From Calliphora vicina (lineage: Eukaryota; Arthropoda; Insecta; Diptera; Calliphoridae), in contig NC_088782.1 in the NCBI RefSeq assembly GCF_958450345.1, positions 122,433,980 to 122,497,979 on the forward strand: a DNA stretch of 64,000 bases, read 5' to 3'. Made by a program: the position numbers and the translations under genes. This document shows positions 11,198-23,640 of the stretch, piece after piece. The notes beneath the pieces were generated by a model. The model was not told the origin of the DNA. It did not search any database and saw only the letters and a list, made by a program, of their open reading frames with translations. How positions within the stretch are numbered: the first letter of the stretch is position 1; every line of letters starts with the position of its first letter.

Positions 11198-13290
11198 TCA
11201 GACCATAGCATAGACCCAACCATAGACCAGACGATCATAGAGCAGACCATAGACCAGACCATAGACCAGACCATAGACCAGACCATAGACCAAACCATAG
11301 ACCAAACCATAGACCAGACCATAGACCAGACCATAGACCAGACCATAGACCAGACCATAGACCAGACCATAGACCAGACCATAGACCAGACCATAGACCA
11401 GACCATAGACCAGACCATAGACCAGACCATAGACCAGACCATAGACCAGACCATAGACCAGACCATAGACCAGACCATAGACCAGACCATAGACCAGACC
11501 ATAGACCAGACCATAGACCAGACCATAGACCAGACCATAGACCAGACCATAGACCAGACCATAGACCAGACCATAGACCAGACCATAGACCAGACCATAG
11601 ACCAGACCATAGACCAGACCATAGACCAGACCATAGACCAGACCATAGACCAGACCATAGACCAGACCATAGACCAGACCATAGACCAGACCATAGACCA
11701 GACCATAGACCAGACCATAGACCAGACCATAGACCAGACCATAGACCAGACCATAGACCAGACCATAGACCAGACCATAGACCAGACCATAGACCAGACC
11801 ATAGACCAGACCATAGACCAGACCATAGACCAGACCATAGACCAGACCATAGACCAGACCATAGACCAGACCATAGACCAGACCATAGACCAGACCATAG
11901 ACCAGACCATAGACCAGACCATAGACCAGACCATAGACCAGACCATAGACCAGACCATGGACCAGACCATAGACCAGACCATGGACCAGACCATAGACCA
12001 GACCATAGACCAGACCATAGACCAGACCATAGACCAGACCATAGACCAGACCATGGACCAGACCATAGACCAGACCATAGACCAGACCATAGACCAGACC
12101 ATAGACCAGACCATAGACCAGACCATAGACCAGACCATAGACCAGACCATAGACCAGACCATAGACCAGACCATAGACCAGACCATAGACCAGACCATAG
12201 ACCAGACCATAGACCAGACCATAGACCAGACCATAGACCAGACCATAGACCAGACCATAGACCAGACCATAGACCAGACCATAGACCAGACCATAGACCA
12301 GACCATAGACCAGACCATAGACCAGACCATAGACCAGACCATAGACCAGACCATAGACCAGACCATAGACCAGACCATAGACCAGACCATAGACCAGACC
12401 ATAGACCAGACCATAGACCAGACCATAGACCAGACCATAGACCAGACCATAGACCAGACCATAGACCAGACCATAGACCAGACCATAGACCAGACCATAG
12501 ACCAGACCATAGACCAGACCATAGACCAGACCATAGACCAGACCATAGACCAGACCATTGACCAGACCATAGACCAGACCATAGACCAGACCATAGACCA
12601 GACCATAGACCAGACCATAGACCAGACCATAGACCAGACCATAGACCAGACCATAGACCAGACCATAGACCAGACCATAGACCAGACCATAGACCAGACC
12701 ATAGACCAGACCATAGACCAGACCATAGACCAGACCATAGACCAGACCATAGACCAGACCATAGACCAGACCATAGACCAGACCATAGACCAGACCATAG
12801 ACCAGACCATAGACCAGACCATAGACCAGACCATAGACCAGACCATAGACCAGACCATAGACCAGACCATAGACCAGACCATAGACCAGACCATAGACCA
12901 GACCATAGACCAGACCATAGACCAGACCATAGACCAGACCATAGACCAGACCATAGACCAGACCATAGACCAGACCATAGACCAGACCATAGACCAGACC
13001 ATAGACCAGACCATAGACCAGACCATAGACCAGACCATAGACCAGACCATAGACCAGACCATAGACCAGACCATAGACCAGACCATAGACCAGACCATAG
13101 ACCAGACCATAGACCAGACCATAGACCAGACCATAGACCAGACCATAGACCAGACCATAGACCAGACCATAGACCAGACCATAGACCAGACCATAGACCA
13201 GACCATAGACCAGACCATAGACCAGACCATAGACCAGACCATAGACCAGACCATAGACCAGACCATAGACCAGACCATAGACCAGACCAT
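11198..13290 (+). repeat. 12-bp minisatellite CCATAGACCAGA
   Basis: About 170 tandem copies of CCATAGACCAGA. Homogeneity is extreme: in more than 2 kb I see only scattered substitutions (for example CATGG near 11957, 11981 and 12053, and CATTG near 12557), with more variation only at the left edge. The unit length is a multiple of three and lacks stops in several frames, which gives long apparent tetrapeptide proteins (DQTI on +, MVWS or VYGL on -). These are artefacts of the repeat, not genes. Confidence 0.95.
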
Positions 13291-14275
13291 CATAGAGCAG
13301 ACCATCATAGACCAGACCAACATATACCAGACTATCATAGATCAGACTATCATAGATCAGACTATCATAGATCAGACCATCATAGACCAAACTATCATAG
13401 ACCAGGCAATCATAGACCAGACCAGCATAGACCAGGCAATCATAGACCAGACCAGCATAGACCAGACCACTATCGACCAGACAACATTGACCAGACGATC
13501 GTAGACCAGACGATCATAGAGCAGACCATAGACCAGACCATAGACCAGACCATCATAGACCAGACCATCATATAGCAGACCATCATAGACCAGACCATCA
13601 TAGAGCAGACTATCATGGATCAGACTATCATAGATCAGACCATCATAGCTCTATCATAAATCAGACCATCATAGATCAGACTATAATGGATCAGACCAAC
13701 ATAGACCAGACTATCATAAATCAGACTATCATGGATCAGACTATCATAGATCAGACTATCATAGATCAGACTATCATAGATCAGACTATCATAGATCACA
13801 CTATCATGGATCAGACTCTCATATATCAGACTATCATAGATCATACTATCATAGATCAGACCATCATAGATCAGACTATCATGGATCAGGCTATCATAGA
13901 TCAGACTACCATAGATCAGACTATCATAGATCAGACTATCATAGATCAGACCATCATAGATCAGACCATCATGGATCAGACTATCATAGATCAGACTATC
14001 ATAGATCAGACTCTCATAGATCAGACTATCATAGATCATACTATCATAGATCAGACCATCATAGATCAGACTGTCATGGATCAGACTATCATAGATCAGA
14101 CTCTCATAGATCTGACTATCATAGATCAGACTATCATAGATCAGACTATCATAGATCAGACTATCATGGATCAGACTCTCATATATCAGACTTCATAGAC
14201 CAGAATATCATAGATCAGACTTCATAGACCAGAATATCATAGATCAGACTATCATAGACCAGACCAAAGACCAGA
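13291..14275 (+). repeat. 15-bp derivative of the 12-bp minisatellite
   Basis: At the right side the unit becomes 15 bp by a 3-bp insertion: ATCATAGACCAGACC, then from about 13,610 ATCATAGATCAGACT. About 60 copies are present, much more variable than the 12-bp block. A short return to 12-bp units occurs near 13,525-13,545. The array ends in degenerate units near 14,270. Confidence 0.9.
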
Positions 14276-15744
14276 ACTTTACTCAAACCACAGTCAATAC
14301 ATCAACCACAATATTACTGGAATTTTTTTTAAACATAATTTATTTATTCCGCTTTATTTACTCGACATTAAAGAAGCCATAAATGGAAAAATAAATAAAT
14401 ACAAAACATTAAAAAATATAAGCACAACAAAATCTTAAGAGAAGACATAAGAGGACTAACATAAGTGTTGCTTCAAAATTTACAATAGCATCATCAAAAT
14501 CCCCAAATATATTGTACATACATGTGTATGAATGGATATGAATAACTTTATAAAGAATTTTATATATTTTAATACACTCATGGAGGAAACTCATGGAAGA
14601 AAGAAAATAAAAGCTGTAAAAATACTAATAACAATATTTTACAAAATATTAAAAAAAAGAGACACATTTTGCAAGACATTCCCACATACATTTATTCAAA
14701 TGGACCCATTATACTAATACTGCCAAATAGAGCTTTAAATTTCTGTTGTTGTCTGGTTTTCTTTTATTTATTTGAATAGTATTTTCTTGGGCTAAATTGT
14801 GTAGAAATTTGGGGGGTGGGGAAGGAGTGTTGAAGTATTATTGTTGTGTTTGAGAAGAAGTGGGTATGGCCTTACAACTGCATCGTAAATTAAAAAATAT
14901 GTTTGTTTATAATGTAGCATACATTTTGGCTGTTAAAAATCCATATATTTTATTTTTATTTCTTTATGATTGCTTTGCTTATGTGTTTTAATTTTCTTTT
15001 TTTTTTACAATCCTAATAGGGTTTCATTGACTTTGGCAGGAAAGCAAGATTTCAATGTGAAAACCAAATTTAAACATTTCATGGCTATAAATTTCAAAGT
15101 CTTTAGAATGTATCTCCCCCTAATGTCCTTGCATTTAACATTAACGCTCTTTCCAATATTTCTAATAAATAATACCATTGTTTGTCTACCCCGCCTCTCT
15201 TTATATTTCTCTCTCCTGCCTCAATCTTCTAACATTTTGAAGAAGAATTCAATTATTCGATATATTTGTTTACATTCCTTTATCATTTCATGTTGTTTTT
15301 GTGTGTTTATTGTCATTTTTATTATGATTTATTGTTTTTAATACTCGCAAAATAATAAAAAAATGTCCAACCATTCCCTCCCTCTGCTCTTCTTATATAC
15401 TTTTCCATTGTCCTTTTTTTCCTTTCTTTTATTACTAAATGTATATTTTTTTTTTAAGTTGAATGCCATAAAATGTTTTAATTAAAAATTCAACAAATTT
15501 TTTTTACGAAATTTCTATAAACCACAAAAAAATCTTACGAAAATAAATTATTGAAAATTGAAGGAAATTTCTTGTAGTAGATATTGTAGGTGTTTTTAAT
15601 TAAAATTTTTTTTGAAGCAGCCACTAATTTGATCTCAATTAATTTTTTGTTCACTTCAGCGACTTGCTGAAACAAGGATGGTTGTAAGCCACAGCATATT
15701 TTAAGGTTGTTGCAATAAAAAATAATATAATCATAAAATAAACC
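14276..15744. other. AT-rich gene-free stretch
   Basis: Non-repetitive AT-rich DNA with pyrimidine-rich patches (15,110-15,450). Short frames at 14,409-14,594, 14,532-14,717 and 14,970-15,341 are T-rich or K/N-rich and show no domain. No gene, RNA or transposon end is recognised. Confidence 0.45.
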
Positions 15745-18135
15745 AAAATCTATAGACTAGACTATAGAAAAGACTGCAGACCATAGGCTAGACCATGATT
15801 TGAAACATAGACTAGACCGTAAAGTAGATCATACAATCAACCATATGTTAGACTGTAATCTAGACCATAGACTAGACCATAGACTAGACCATAGACTAGA
15901 TCAAGGCTTGATCATAGACTAGATCATAGACTTGATAACAGACTTTATCATAGACTATATCAGACTAGATCATAGATTTGACTATAGCCTATATCGTAGA
16001 CTTGATCATAGACTACATCATAAACTTGATCATAGACTTGATCATAGACTGATCATAGACTTGACAACAGACTTTATCATATACTTGGTCATAGACAGAT
16101 CATAGACTTGATTATAGACTTGGTCATAGACAGATCATAGACTTGATAACAAAATTTATCTTAGACTAGATCATAGAATTGATCGTAGACTAGATCATTG
16201 ATTAGATCATAGACTTGATAACAGACTATATCATAGACTAGATCATAGAATTGATCGTAGACTAGATCATAGAAAAAGACTAGATCATTGATTAGATCAT
16301 ATACTTGATCATATACTTGATCATAGACTAGATCATAGAACTGATCGTAGACTAGACCATAGAATTGATCATAGACTAGATCATTGATTAGATCATAGAC
16401 TTGATAACAGACTATATCATAGACCAGATCATAGAATTGATCGTAGACTAGATCATAGAAAAAGACTAGATCATTGATTAGATCATATACTTAATCATAG
16501 ACTTAATCATAGACTAGATCATTGATTAGATCATAGACTTGATCGTAGACTAGATCATAGAATTGATCATAGAATTGATCATAGACTAGATCATAGAATT
16601 GATCATAGACCAGATCATAGACTAGATCATTGCTTAGATCATAGAATTTATGGTAGACTAGATCATATATTTGATCATAGACTTAATCATAGACTAGATC
16701 ATTGATTTAGATCATAGACTTGGTCATAGACTAGATCATAGAATTGATCGTAGACTAGATCATAGAATTGATCATAGACTAGATCATTGATTAGATCATA
16801 TACTAGATCATAGACTTAATCATAGACTAGATCATTGATTAGATCATAGACTTGATCGTAGACTAGATCATAGAATTGATCATATAATTGATCATAGACT
16901 AGATCATAGAATTGATCATAGACCAGATCATAGACTAGACCATAGACTTGATAACAGACTATATCATAGACTAGATCATAGAATTGATCGTAGACTTGAT
17001 CATAGATTTGATCATAGACTTGATCATAGACTTGATCATAGACTAGATCATAGACTAGATCATTGATTAGATCACAGACTTTATAACAGACTATATCAGA
17101 CTAGAACATAGACTGATCATACACTTGATTACACACTAGAACATAGACTTGATCACATACTTAATCATAGACTTGATCATAGGCTATCACATACTTGATC
17201 ATAGACTTGTTAACAGACAAGATCATTGACAATAGACTCGACCATAGACTATATTATAGACGTGATCATAGAGTAGATCATTGATTAGATCATAGACTTG
17301 ATCATAGACTTGATCATAGACTAGATCATTGACTAGATCATAGACTTCATCATAGACTAGATCATTGATTAGATCATAGACTTGATAACAGACGATATCA
17401 GACTAGATCATAGACTTGATCTTAGACTGATCATACACTTGATTACACACTAGAGCATAGACTTGATCACATACTTAATCATAGACTTGAACATAGACTA
17501 TCACATACATGATCGTAGACTTGTTAACAGACAAGATTATAGACTTGTTCAAAGACTAGATCATTGATTAGATCATCGACATGATCATAGACTAGATCAT
17601 TGATTAGATCATAGACTTGATTATAGACTTGATCATCGACTAGATCATAGAATAGATCATTGATTATATCATAGACTTGATCATAGACAATATCATAGAC
17701 TAGATCATTGATTAGATCATAGACTTGATCATAGACTAGATCATAGACTTGATCATAGACTAGATCATAGACTTGATCATAGACTTGATCATAGACTAGA
17801 TCATTGATTAGATCATAGACTTAATTACAGACTATATTAAACTAGATCATAGAATTGATCATTGACTGATCATGCACTTGATTACACACTAGAACATAAA
17901 CTTGATCACATACTTGATCATACACTTGTTAACAGACAAGATCATTGACAATAGACTCGACCATAGACTGGAACATAGACTATATTATAGACGTGATCAT
18001 AGAATAGATCATAGACTAGATCGCAGACTAGATCACATACTAGAGCCTAGACTATATCATTTACTAGATAATATCATGGTTATAGTCTAGATCACAGATT
18101 AAAGCCTAGTCTAGAACATTTTCTATGGTCTATGA
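15745..18135 (+). repeat. 12-bp minisatellite TCATAGACTTGA / TCATAGACTAGA
   Basis: About 2.4 kb of GATCATAGACTT and GATCATAGACTA units mixed with GATCATTGATTA, GATCGTAGACTA and GATAACAGACTT variants. Longer units recur: a segment with AGAAAAAGAC followed by TAGATCATTGATTAGATC is found at 16,271 and again at 16,457. Another with GATTACACACTAGA recurs near 17,130, 17,440 and 17,880. It is far less homogeneous than the array at 11.2 kb. The last ~55 bp carry a few units on the opposite strand (TATAGTCTAGATC; TCTATGGTCTATG). Confidence 0.9.
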
Positions 18136-18510
18136 AATTAAAATTTCAGCTCTTCCTATTACATTTTACCCATGCAGTATTCTATGTTGTTTAATATTTA
18201 TTTGCAAATATTATCTATTATTCATTTGTTGATAAATCTTTCTCATATTCTAGGAATTTATTTATTTTAATCTGCTTTCATTTATTTATCAGTATTTTGT
18301 GGCATTAATTTATTTATTCATTTTATGTATTGGTTTAAATTATAGTTTAGTTAACAATACAAAACTATTGTTAACAATAAAACAATCACAAAGTGTTATT
18401 TCCCAAATGTTTAACAAGAACAACAAGAAATAGATGATGTGGTTGCAAGCAAATATAGATACTATCCTCAAGGAATAATCAAATATTAAAATTTTGATGT
18501 TTGAGACGAA

Positions 18511-18544
<34 letters not shown>

Positions 18545-18620
18545 ATGAACAATAAGAAATAAAACCAGGGAGTTGATTAAAGAAAATGAAGAATTTTTTG
18601 AAACAAACTAGACAGAGTTT
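18136..18620. other. AT-rich spacer with 28-nt poly-A
   Basis: Non-repetitive AT-rich DNA between two repeat fields. It contains an uninterrupted run of about 28 A at 18,514-18,541. The run could be a retrotransposed tail or simple slippage; no gene or element body is recognisable beside it. Confidence 0.4.
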
Positions 18621-20680
18621 TGATTCATATGAAATGAACAAAGTTAAACTTTTGGTGAAAGGAATCATTAAATTGATGTATCTAATCTAATAATGCTTAG
18701 TAATAAAATAAAATAACAAAACTTTTGAAAACTAGCTTAAAATTGAGAAAAATATTTCCAATTTTAATTATTTTGTCCTTAGGAGCGTATGATTAATATT
18801 TAATTGCTAGAGTTTGAATAAACCACATGTGTTAAGCTTTTTAGGGGAAAATGTAGAAAAATTTTAATGGGAATTAAAAGAATAGAAAACAATTTCTATT
18901 TTGAGGTAACAGTTATTTAAAATTTTACAACAATTTTGTAGAAAATTAAGAATTTTTGAAAAAGTAAAAAAATCTAAGAACATTTTTTTTATATATTTTT
19001 TAATTGATGTAAAATTTTTGGCTAATCTTTTTAATTTTAGCATTTTATAAAGGTTCTTTACAAGATAAAATCTAAAAAGTTTTGAAAATTAGCTGCAAAT
19101 AGTCAAATATTTATAATTTTGGCAAATATGTCCACATGAGCGTATGAGTAATATTAATTAGCTAAACTTGTTATAAATCACTAAAACACGTGTTTATTAA
19201 GCGGAAATTTGGGGAAATTTTTATGGGAATTGAAAGAATAGACAACATTTTCTATAGTGATTAAAATGTTTAAAATTTTACACAAATTTAGTGGAACATT
19301 AAAGAAATTTTGAAAAAGTAAAAAAATCTAAGAAAATTTTTTTTATATATTTTTTAATTGATGTAAAATTTTTGGCTAATCATTTTAATTTTAGCATTTT
19401 ATAATGGTGCTTTATAAGATAAAATCTAAAAAGTTTTGAAAACTAGCTGCAAATAGTCAAATATTTATAATTTTGGCAAATATCATCATATGAGCGTATG
19501 AGTAATATTAATTAGCTAAACTTGTTATAAATCACTAAAACACGTGTTTATTAAGCGGAAAATTGGGTAAATTTTTATGGGAATTGAAAGAATAGAGAAC
19601 AATTTCTATAATGAGCTAACAGTTGCTTAAAATTTTTTATAAATTTAAGAATTTTTGAAAAAGTTAAAAAATCTAAGAAAATTTTTTTTATATATTTTTT
19701 AATTGATATAAAATTTTTGGCTAATCATTTTAATTTTATTTTTATTGATGTAAAATGTTTTGATAATCATTTTAATTTTTTTATAAGATAAAATCAAAAA
19801 ATTTTTGAAAACTTGCATCAAATAGACAAATATTTATAATTTTAGCATAAATGCCCATATGAGCGTATGAGTAATATTAATTAGCTAAACTTGTTATAAA
19901 TCACTAAAACACGTGTTTATTAAGCGGAAAATTGGGGAAATTTTTATGGGAATTGAAAGAGTAGACAACATTTTCTATAGTGATTAAAATGTTTAAAATT
20001 TTATACAAATTTAGTGGAACATTAAAGAAATTTTGAAAAATTTCAAAAATCTAAGAATTTTTTTTTTATATATTTTTTAATTGATGTAAAATTTTTGGCT
20101 AATCTTTTTAATTTTACCATTTTATAAAGGTTCTTTACAAGATAAAATCAAAAAAGTTTTAAAAACTAGCTGCAAATAGTCAAATATTTATAATTTTGCC
20201 AAATATGACCATATAAGCGTATGAGTAATATTAATTAGCTAAACTTGTTATAAATCACTAAAACACGTGTTTATTAAGCGGAAAATTGGGGAAATTTTTA
20301 TGGGAATTGAAAGAATAGAGAACAATTTCTACAATGAGCTAACAGTTGTTTAAAATTTTACAACAATTTTGTAGAAAATTTAAGAATTTTTGAAAATGTT
20401 AAAAAATCTAAAAAAAATTTTTATATATTTTTTAATTGATATAAAATTTTTGGCTAATCATTTTAATTTTAGCATTTTATAATGGTTCTTTATAAGACAA
20501 AATCAAAAAAGTTTTAAAAACTAGCTGCAAATAGTCAAATATTTATAATTTTGGCAAATATGTCCACATGAGCGTATGAGTAATATTAATTAGCGAAATT
20601 TGTTATAAATCACTAAAACACGTGTTTATTAAGCGGAAAATTGGGGAAATTTTTATGGAAAGTGAAAGCAAATACATCAT
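18621..20680 (+). repeat. ~355-bp satellite array A with conserved box
   Basis: Six tandem monomers. The landmark GAGCGTATGAGTAATATTAA falls with its CGTATG at about 18,786, 19,141, 19,495, 19,864, 20,218 and 20,573, spacings of 354-369 bp. Other shared blocks are TTAAGCGGAAAATTGGGGAA, AAACACGTGTTTATTAAG, and TGTAAAATTTTTGGCTAATC ahead of the next box. The first monomer is the most diverged (ATTAATATTTAA). This is a typical diverged satellite with periods close to two nucleosome repeats. Confidence 0.85.
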
Positions 20681-22440
20681 TTTCAAACTTATTATACAAT
20701 ATATTTAAATATTTATATATTTAATTTCAATAAAACAAAAATTGAGATTCAAAAAAAAATTTTTTTTTTTTAATTTTTCTTAAAACAAAATTTTGTTTAT
20801 TTAATGAATTAAGTTTCTTAAGAATACCATTTTTTACTTTTAAGAAATAAAATTAACTTTATAAAACAATTTCACTCCCTTGTTATTATTAACACTGCAA
20901 TCAAACAGATTTTCAAATACAAATTTATACAACTGTCACCCATGAGAATTATTTTAATTTCATGCTTTTGAAGTTGACAAAAACTCACAACAATTTTTGC
21001 AAATTGTTTTAAAAATTTGATGTTCTATGCATATTTTAAATATAACATGAATTGCCGCGTCATTCTAATTGCACTGTTAAGCAATTAAAGGTGTAAAGAA
21101 AGAATCAAAGAAGCTTGACTATAAAGAAACATGACAGAAATGTGACATTTCAAATGTTAGACATAAACCTTGAAATAATGAAGGTCAAATAAAGAGATTT
21201 TAAGTTTGGGCTGTTTATAAAATAAAACATTTAAAGGCCTTTAATTTGTATGAGTTAAGTTTTGAGAATTAATAGAAAATAGCTAATATTTTTGATATTT
21301 TATTTTTTTGGTTCATGGGAGCGTATGATTAATATTAATTTCTTAAAAATTTAAAAAAATCAAGTTTAGTAAGTTTTTTAAAGGGAAATGTTGGGAAATT
21401 TAGATGACAATTCAAAGTATAGAAACTATTTGTAAAGTTGAAAGACATTTATTTAAAATTTCAATATAAATCATGGAAATAATAGTTCATACTGTTGAAT
21501 TTTTAAAAAAAAAAAAAAAAAAATTGACATTATTCCGATTATCCGATTGTCCTGGCTTTTGTTTGTTAAAACTTCTTTTATACTCATTTCCATATTTAAT
21601 ACTCTTCATTTCACTTTCTCTCGTCGTTAAGTCTTTGACCTATCATTAAATCTCTTGACATGAGTTTTCCAACTTCCAGATTGCACAACAACAATTTTTC
21701 ATTTCAGCACCACCACAAACAAAAAAAAGTTCCTATTCTCTATTCACATTGTTGCTGATTTCATACAAAATGTTTTGCTTTCATTTATTTTCAAAAAAAA
21801 AAAACTTGCTTTTCACATAACTAACATTGGCCAGACTGCTTTGGTATGTAGTGTCATGGTTTTTTGGCTTCTAGACTATTCCAGGAATCAGATTTGATTT
21901 CATTTTATAAACATTTCTTTGATTTTATTCTAAACATTTTAGTGTTTTTCTTAATAATAACAATTGCACGTGTTTAACTGCATTATGGGGGAACTGTGTT
22001 GTTTTTCTCTTAATGAAGTTTGTTGGCTTTAAAGTGGCTCTTGTAAATCTGTTTAAGGATGCTTGATGTTCAAGTGTTATTTCAGTTTTTTAAGGGGGAA
22101 AAAATTATTATTATTATTAAAAATTAATATTAATCATACGTCTGCAGGAGTTTATAGTGGGAAATTATGAGTGAGCCTTAAAGTAGTGTTTAATCATAAG
22201 TTTTTTAGAAGCAATGAAGAGCTTTTTTAATGCAATTTTGTTTAATTTATTGAATAAACTACATTAATCATTCAATAAGGCTTAGCATTGATTTTGAAAC
22301 AATTTCAAAACTTGCTTGATAATAAAGTATTAAACAAATCGCTGTTTTTATAAATTAAATTCCATAAATTATTACTACAATTAACAGAAATAGCTTTAAA
22401 ACTTATTTTTATAAAGAAAATTAAAGCAAATAAAACGTTT
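20681..22440. other. spacer with isolated box copies
   Basis: Mostly non-repetitive AT-rich DNA. It holds one forward copy of the conserved satellite box at about 21,322 (GCGTATGATTAATATTAATT) and one reverse copy ending at about 22,140 (AATTAATATTAATCATACG), each in otherwise unrelated-looking sequence. No gene is seen. Confidence 0.5.
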
Positions 22441-23640
22441 TACAGTTGTAATGAACATAGGAGCGTATGATTAATATTAATTACAAAATATTTTTAAAAA
22501 TCGCTTAAAAGTCACAAAAATCAAAGAAAGTTAAAGTTTCTTTTAGCGACAGTTCATACTGAAGGTCTTATTTATAATTTAAAAATAAATTTAATTCATT
22601 TAAAAAAGCTCATGGAAATTTGCTAAAACCATCTTAGAAAAAGAAAATTCTTCAATTAGATATAAACAATAAACTTCAAGACGTATGATTAATATTAATA
22701 ATAAAATAATTTAATTAATAGCTAGAAAAGTTATAAAAATTTAAAAATAATTAAACTTTACAAACATTCTTACAATATTGTAAGAATTATTCAAGTAAAC
22801 AAACCCCTTAAAAGTAATTAATTTTGAAAATTTAAAAAAAAAATCGAAATTTTGCAGAATTTTAGGAAATTAACTAAAATTTTAAGCAGCTTTAAAACAT
22901 AATTCAAAGATTCAGAATCAGTATCGTCTTAAGGTAAAATATCAACTATAAAAATGTTTAAAAATTCAAGTAAATTACAAGATATTTGCAATTTAAAAAA
23001 AATTAAAAAGCTCAACGTATGAGTAATATTAATTGAGAAAAATTGATAAAAAATCGCTAAAAACTAAGGGAAAACTAAGGGAAAACCAGGTAAATTTGAG
23101 TAATAATTTAGCTAGATTTACTGCACTCAGTATAATTCATCAACTCAAAGTAAAATTTCATTCCTAAATATCCTGAAACATGGAAAAAATGTGTTAGAAA
23201 AGGAAAATTCTCCAAGGAAAAATTAAAAAAAACCTAATGATTAAAACAATTTCAAAAATTTTGGGAATTTTTTTATGATTATTTTTTTTTTGTTATTTAA
23301 AGGACTAAAATATATATTTGAAATTCTAAAAATTTTATTAAAAATTTAAAAAATTCTGCTAAAGTTAAATATTTAATAATAAAATCATTAATTTTGTTGA
23401 ATTAAGCAATTTCCTTAACAAAATTTTGTAGTTTACAATAAGCTGAACAATTTCCTATCATAGATTTCTTTAGAAGAAGAATAAAAGATTGAAATTTTCT
23501 AATTTTTAATATCATGTCCCTAGGAGCGTATGATTAATATTAATTAGCTAAAGTTTTAAAAAACTCACAAATAGAGGGTGTGTTAAAGAAAAAACTTGGG
23601 AATGTTTTGTATAAAATTCAAAGAATAAAGAGCATTTTAA
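22441..23640 (+). repeat. left arm of large inverted repeat
   Basis: Box copies at about 22,464, 22,682, 23,016 and 23,527. The sequence between them matches, in reverse complement, the segment 28,720-29,900: for example AAACTTTACAAACATTCTTA, AACAAACCCCTTAAAAGT and GAAAATTCTCCAAGGAAAAA all have counterparts on the other strand in mirror order. The arms are diverged but clearly homologous. Confidence 0.75.

Noticed and set aside
11038..13504. Very long open frames (up to 766 codons) on both strands across the 12-bp array
   Set aside because: They encode only tetrapeptide repeats (DQTI, MVWS, VYGL) and exist because a 12-bp unit without stops is read repeatedly. No non-repeat domain or gene context supports them.
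13635..14198. Open frames of 134 and 170 codons in the 15-bp block
   Set aside because: Pentapeptide repeats from a 15-bp unit; the overlapping frames on opposite strands cannot both be genes, and neither has gene-like composition.
11198..18135. CRISPR-like or clustered repeat system
   Set aside because: The units are directly tandem with no unique spacers, and the genome is eukaryotic.
18514..18541. Poly-A run as proof of a processed retrocopy
   Set aside because: No element body, AATAAA placement or target duplication could be identified beside it.
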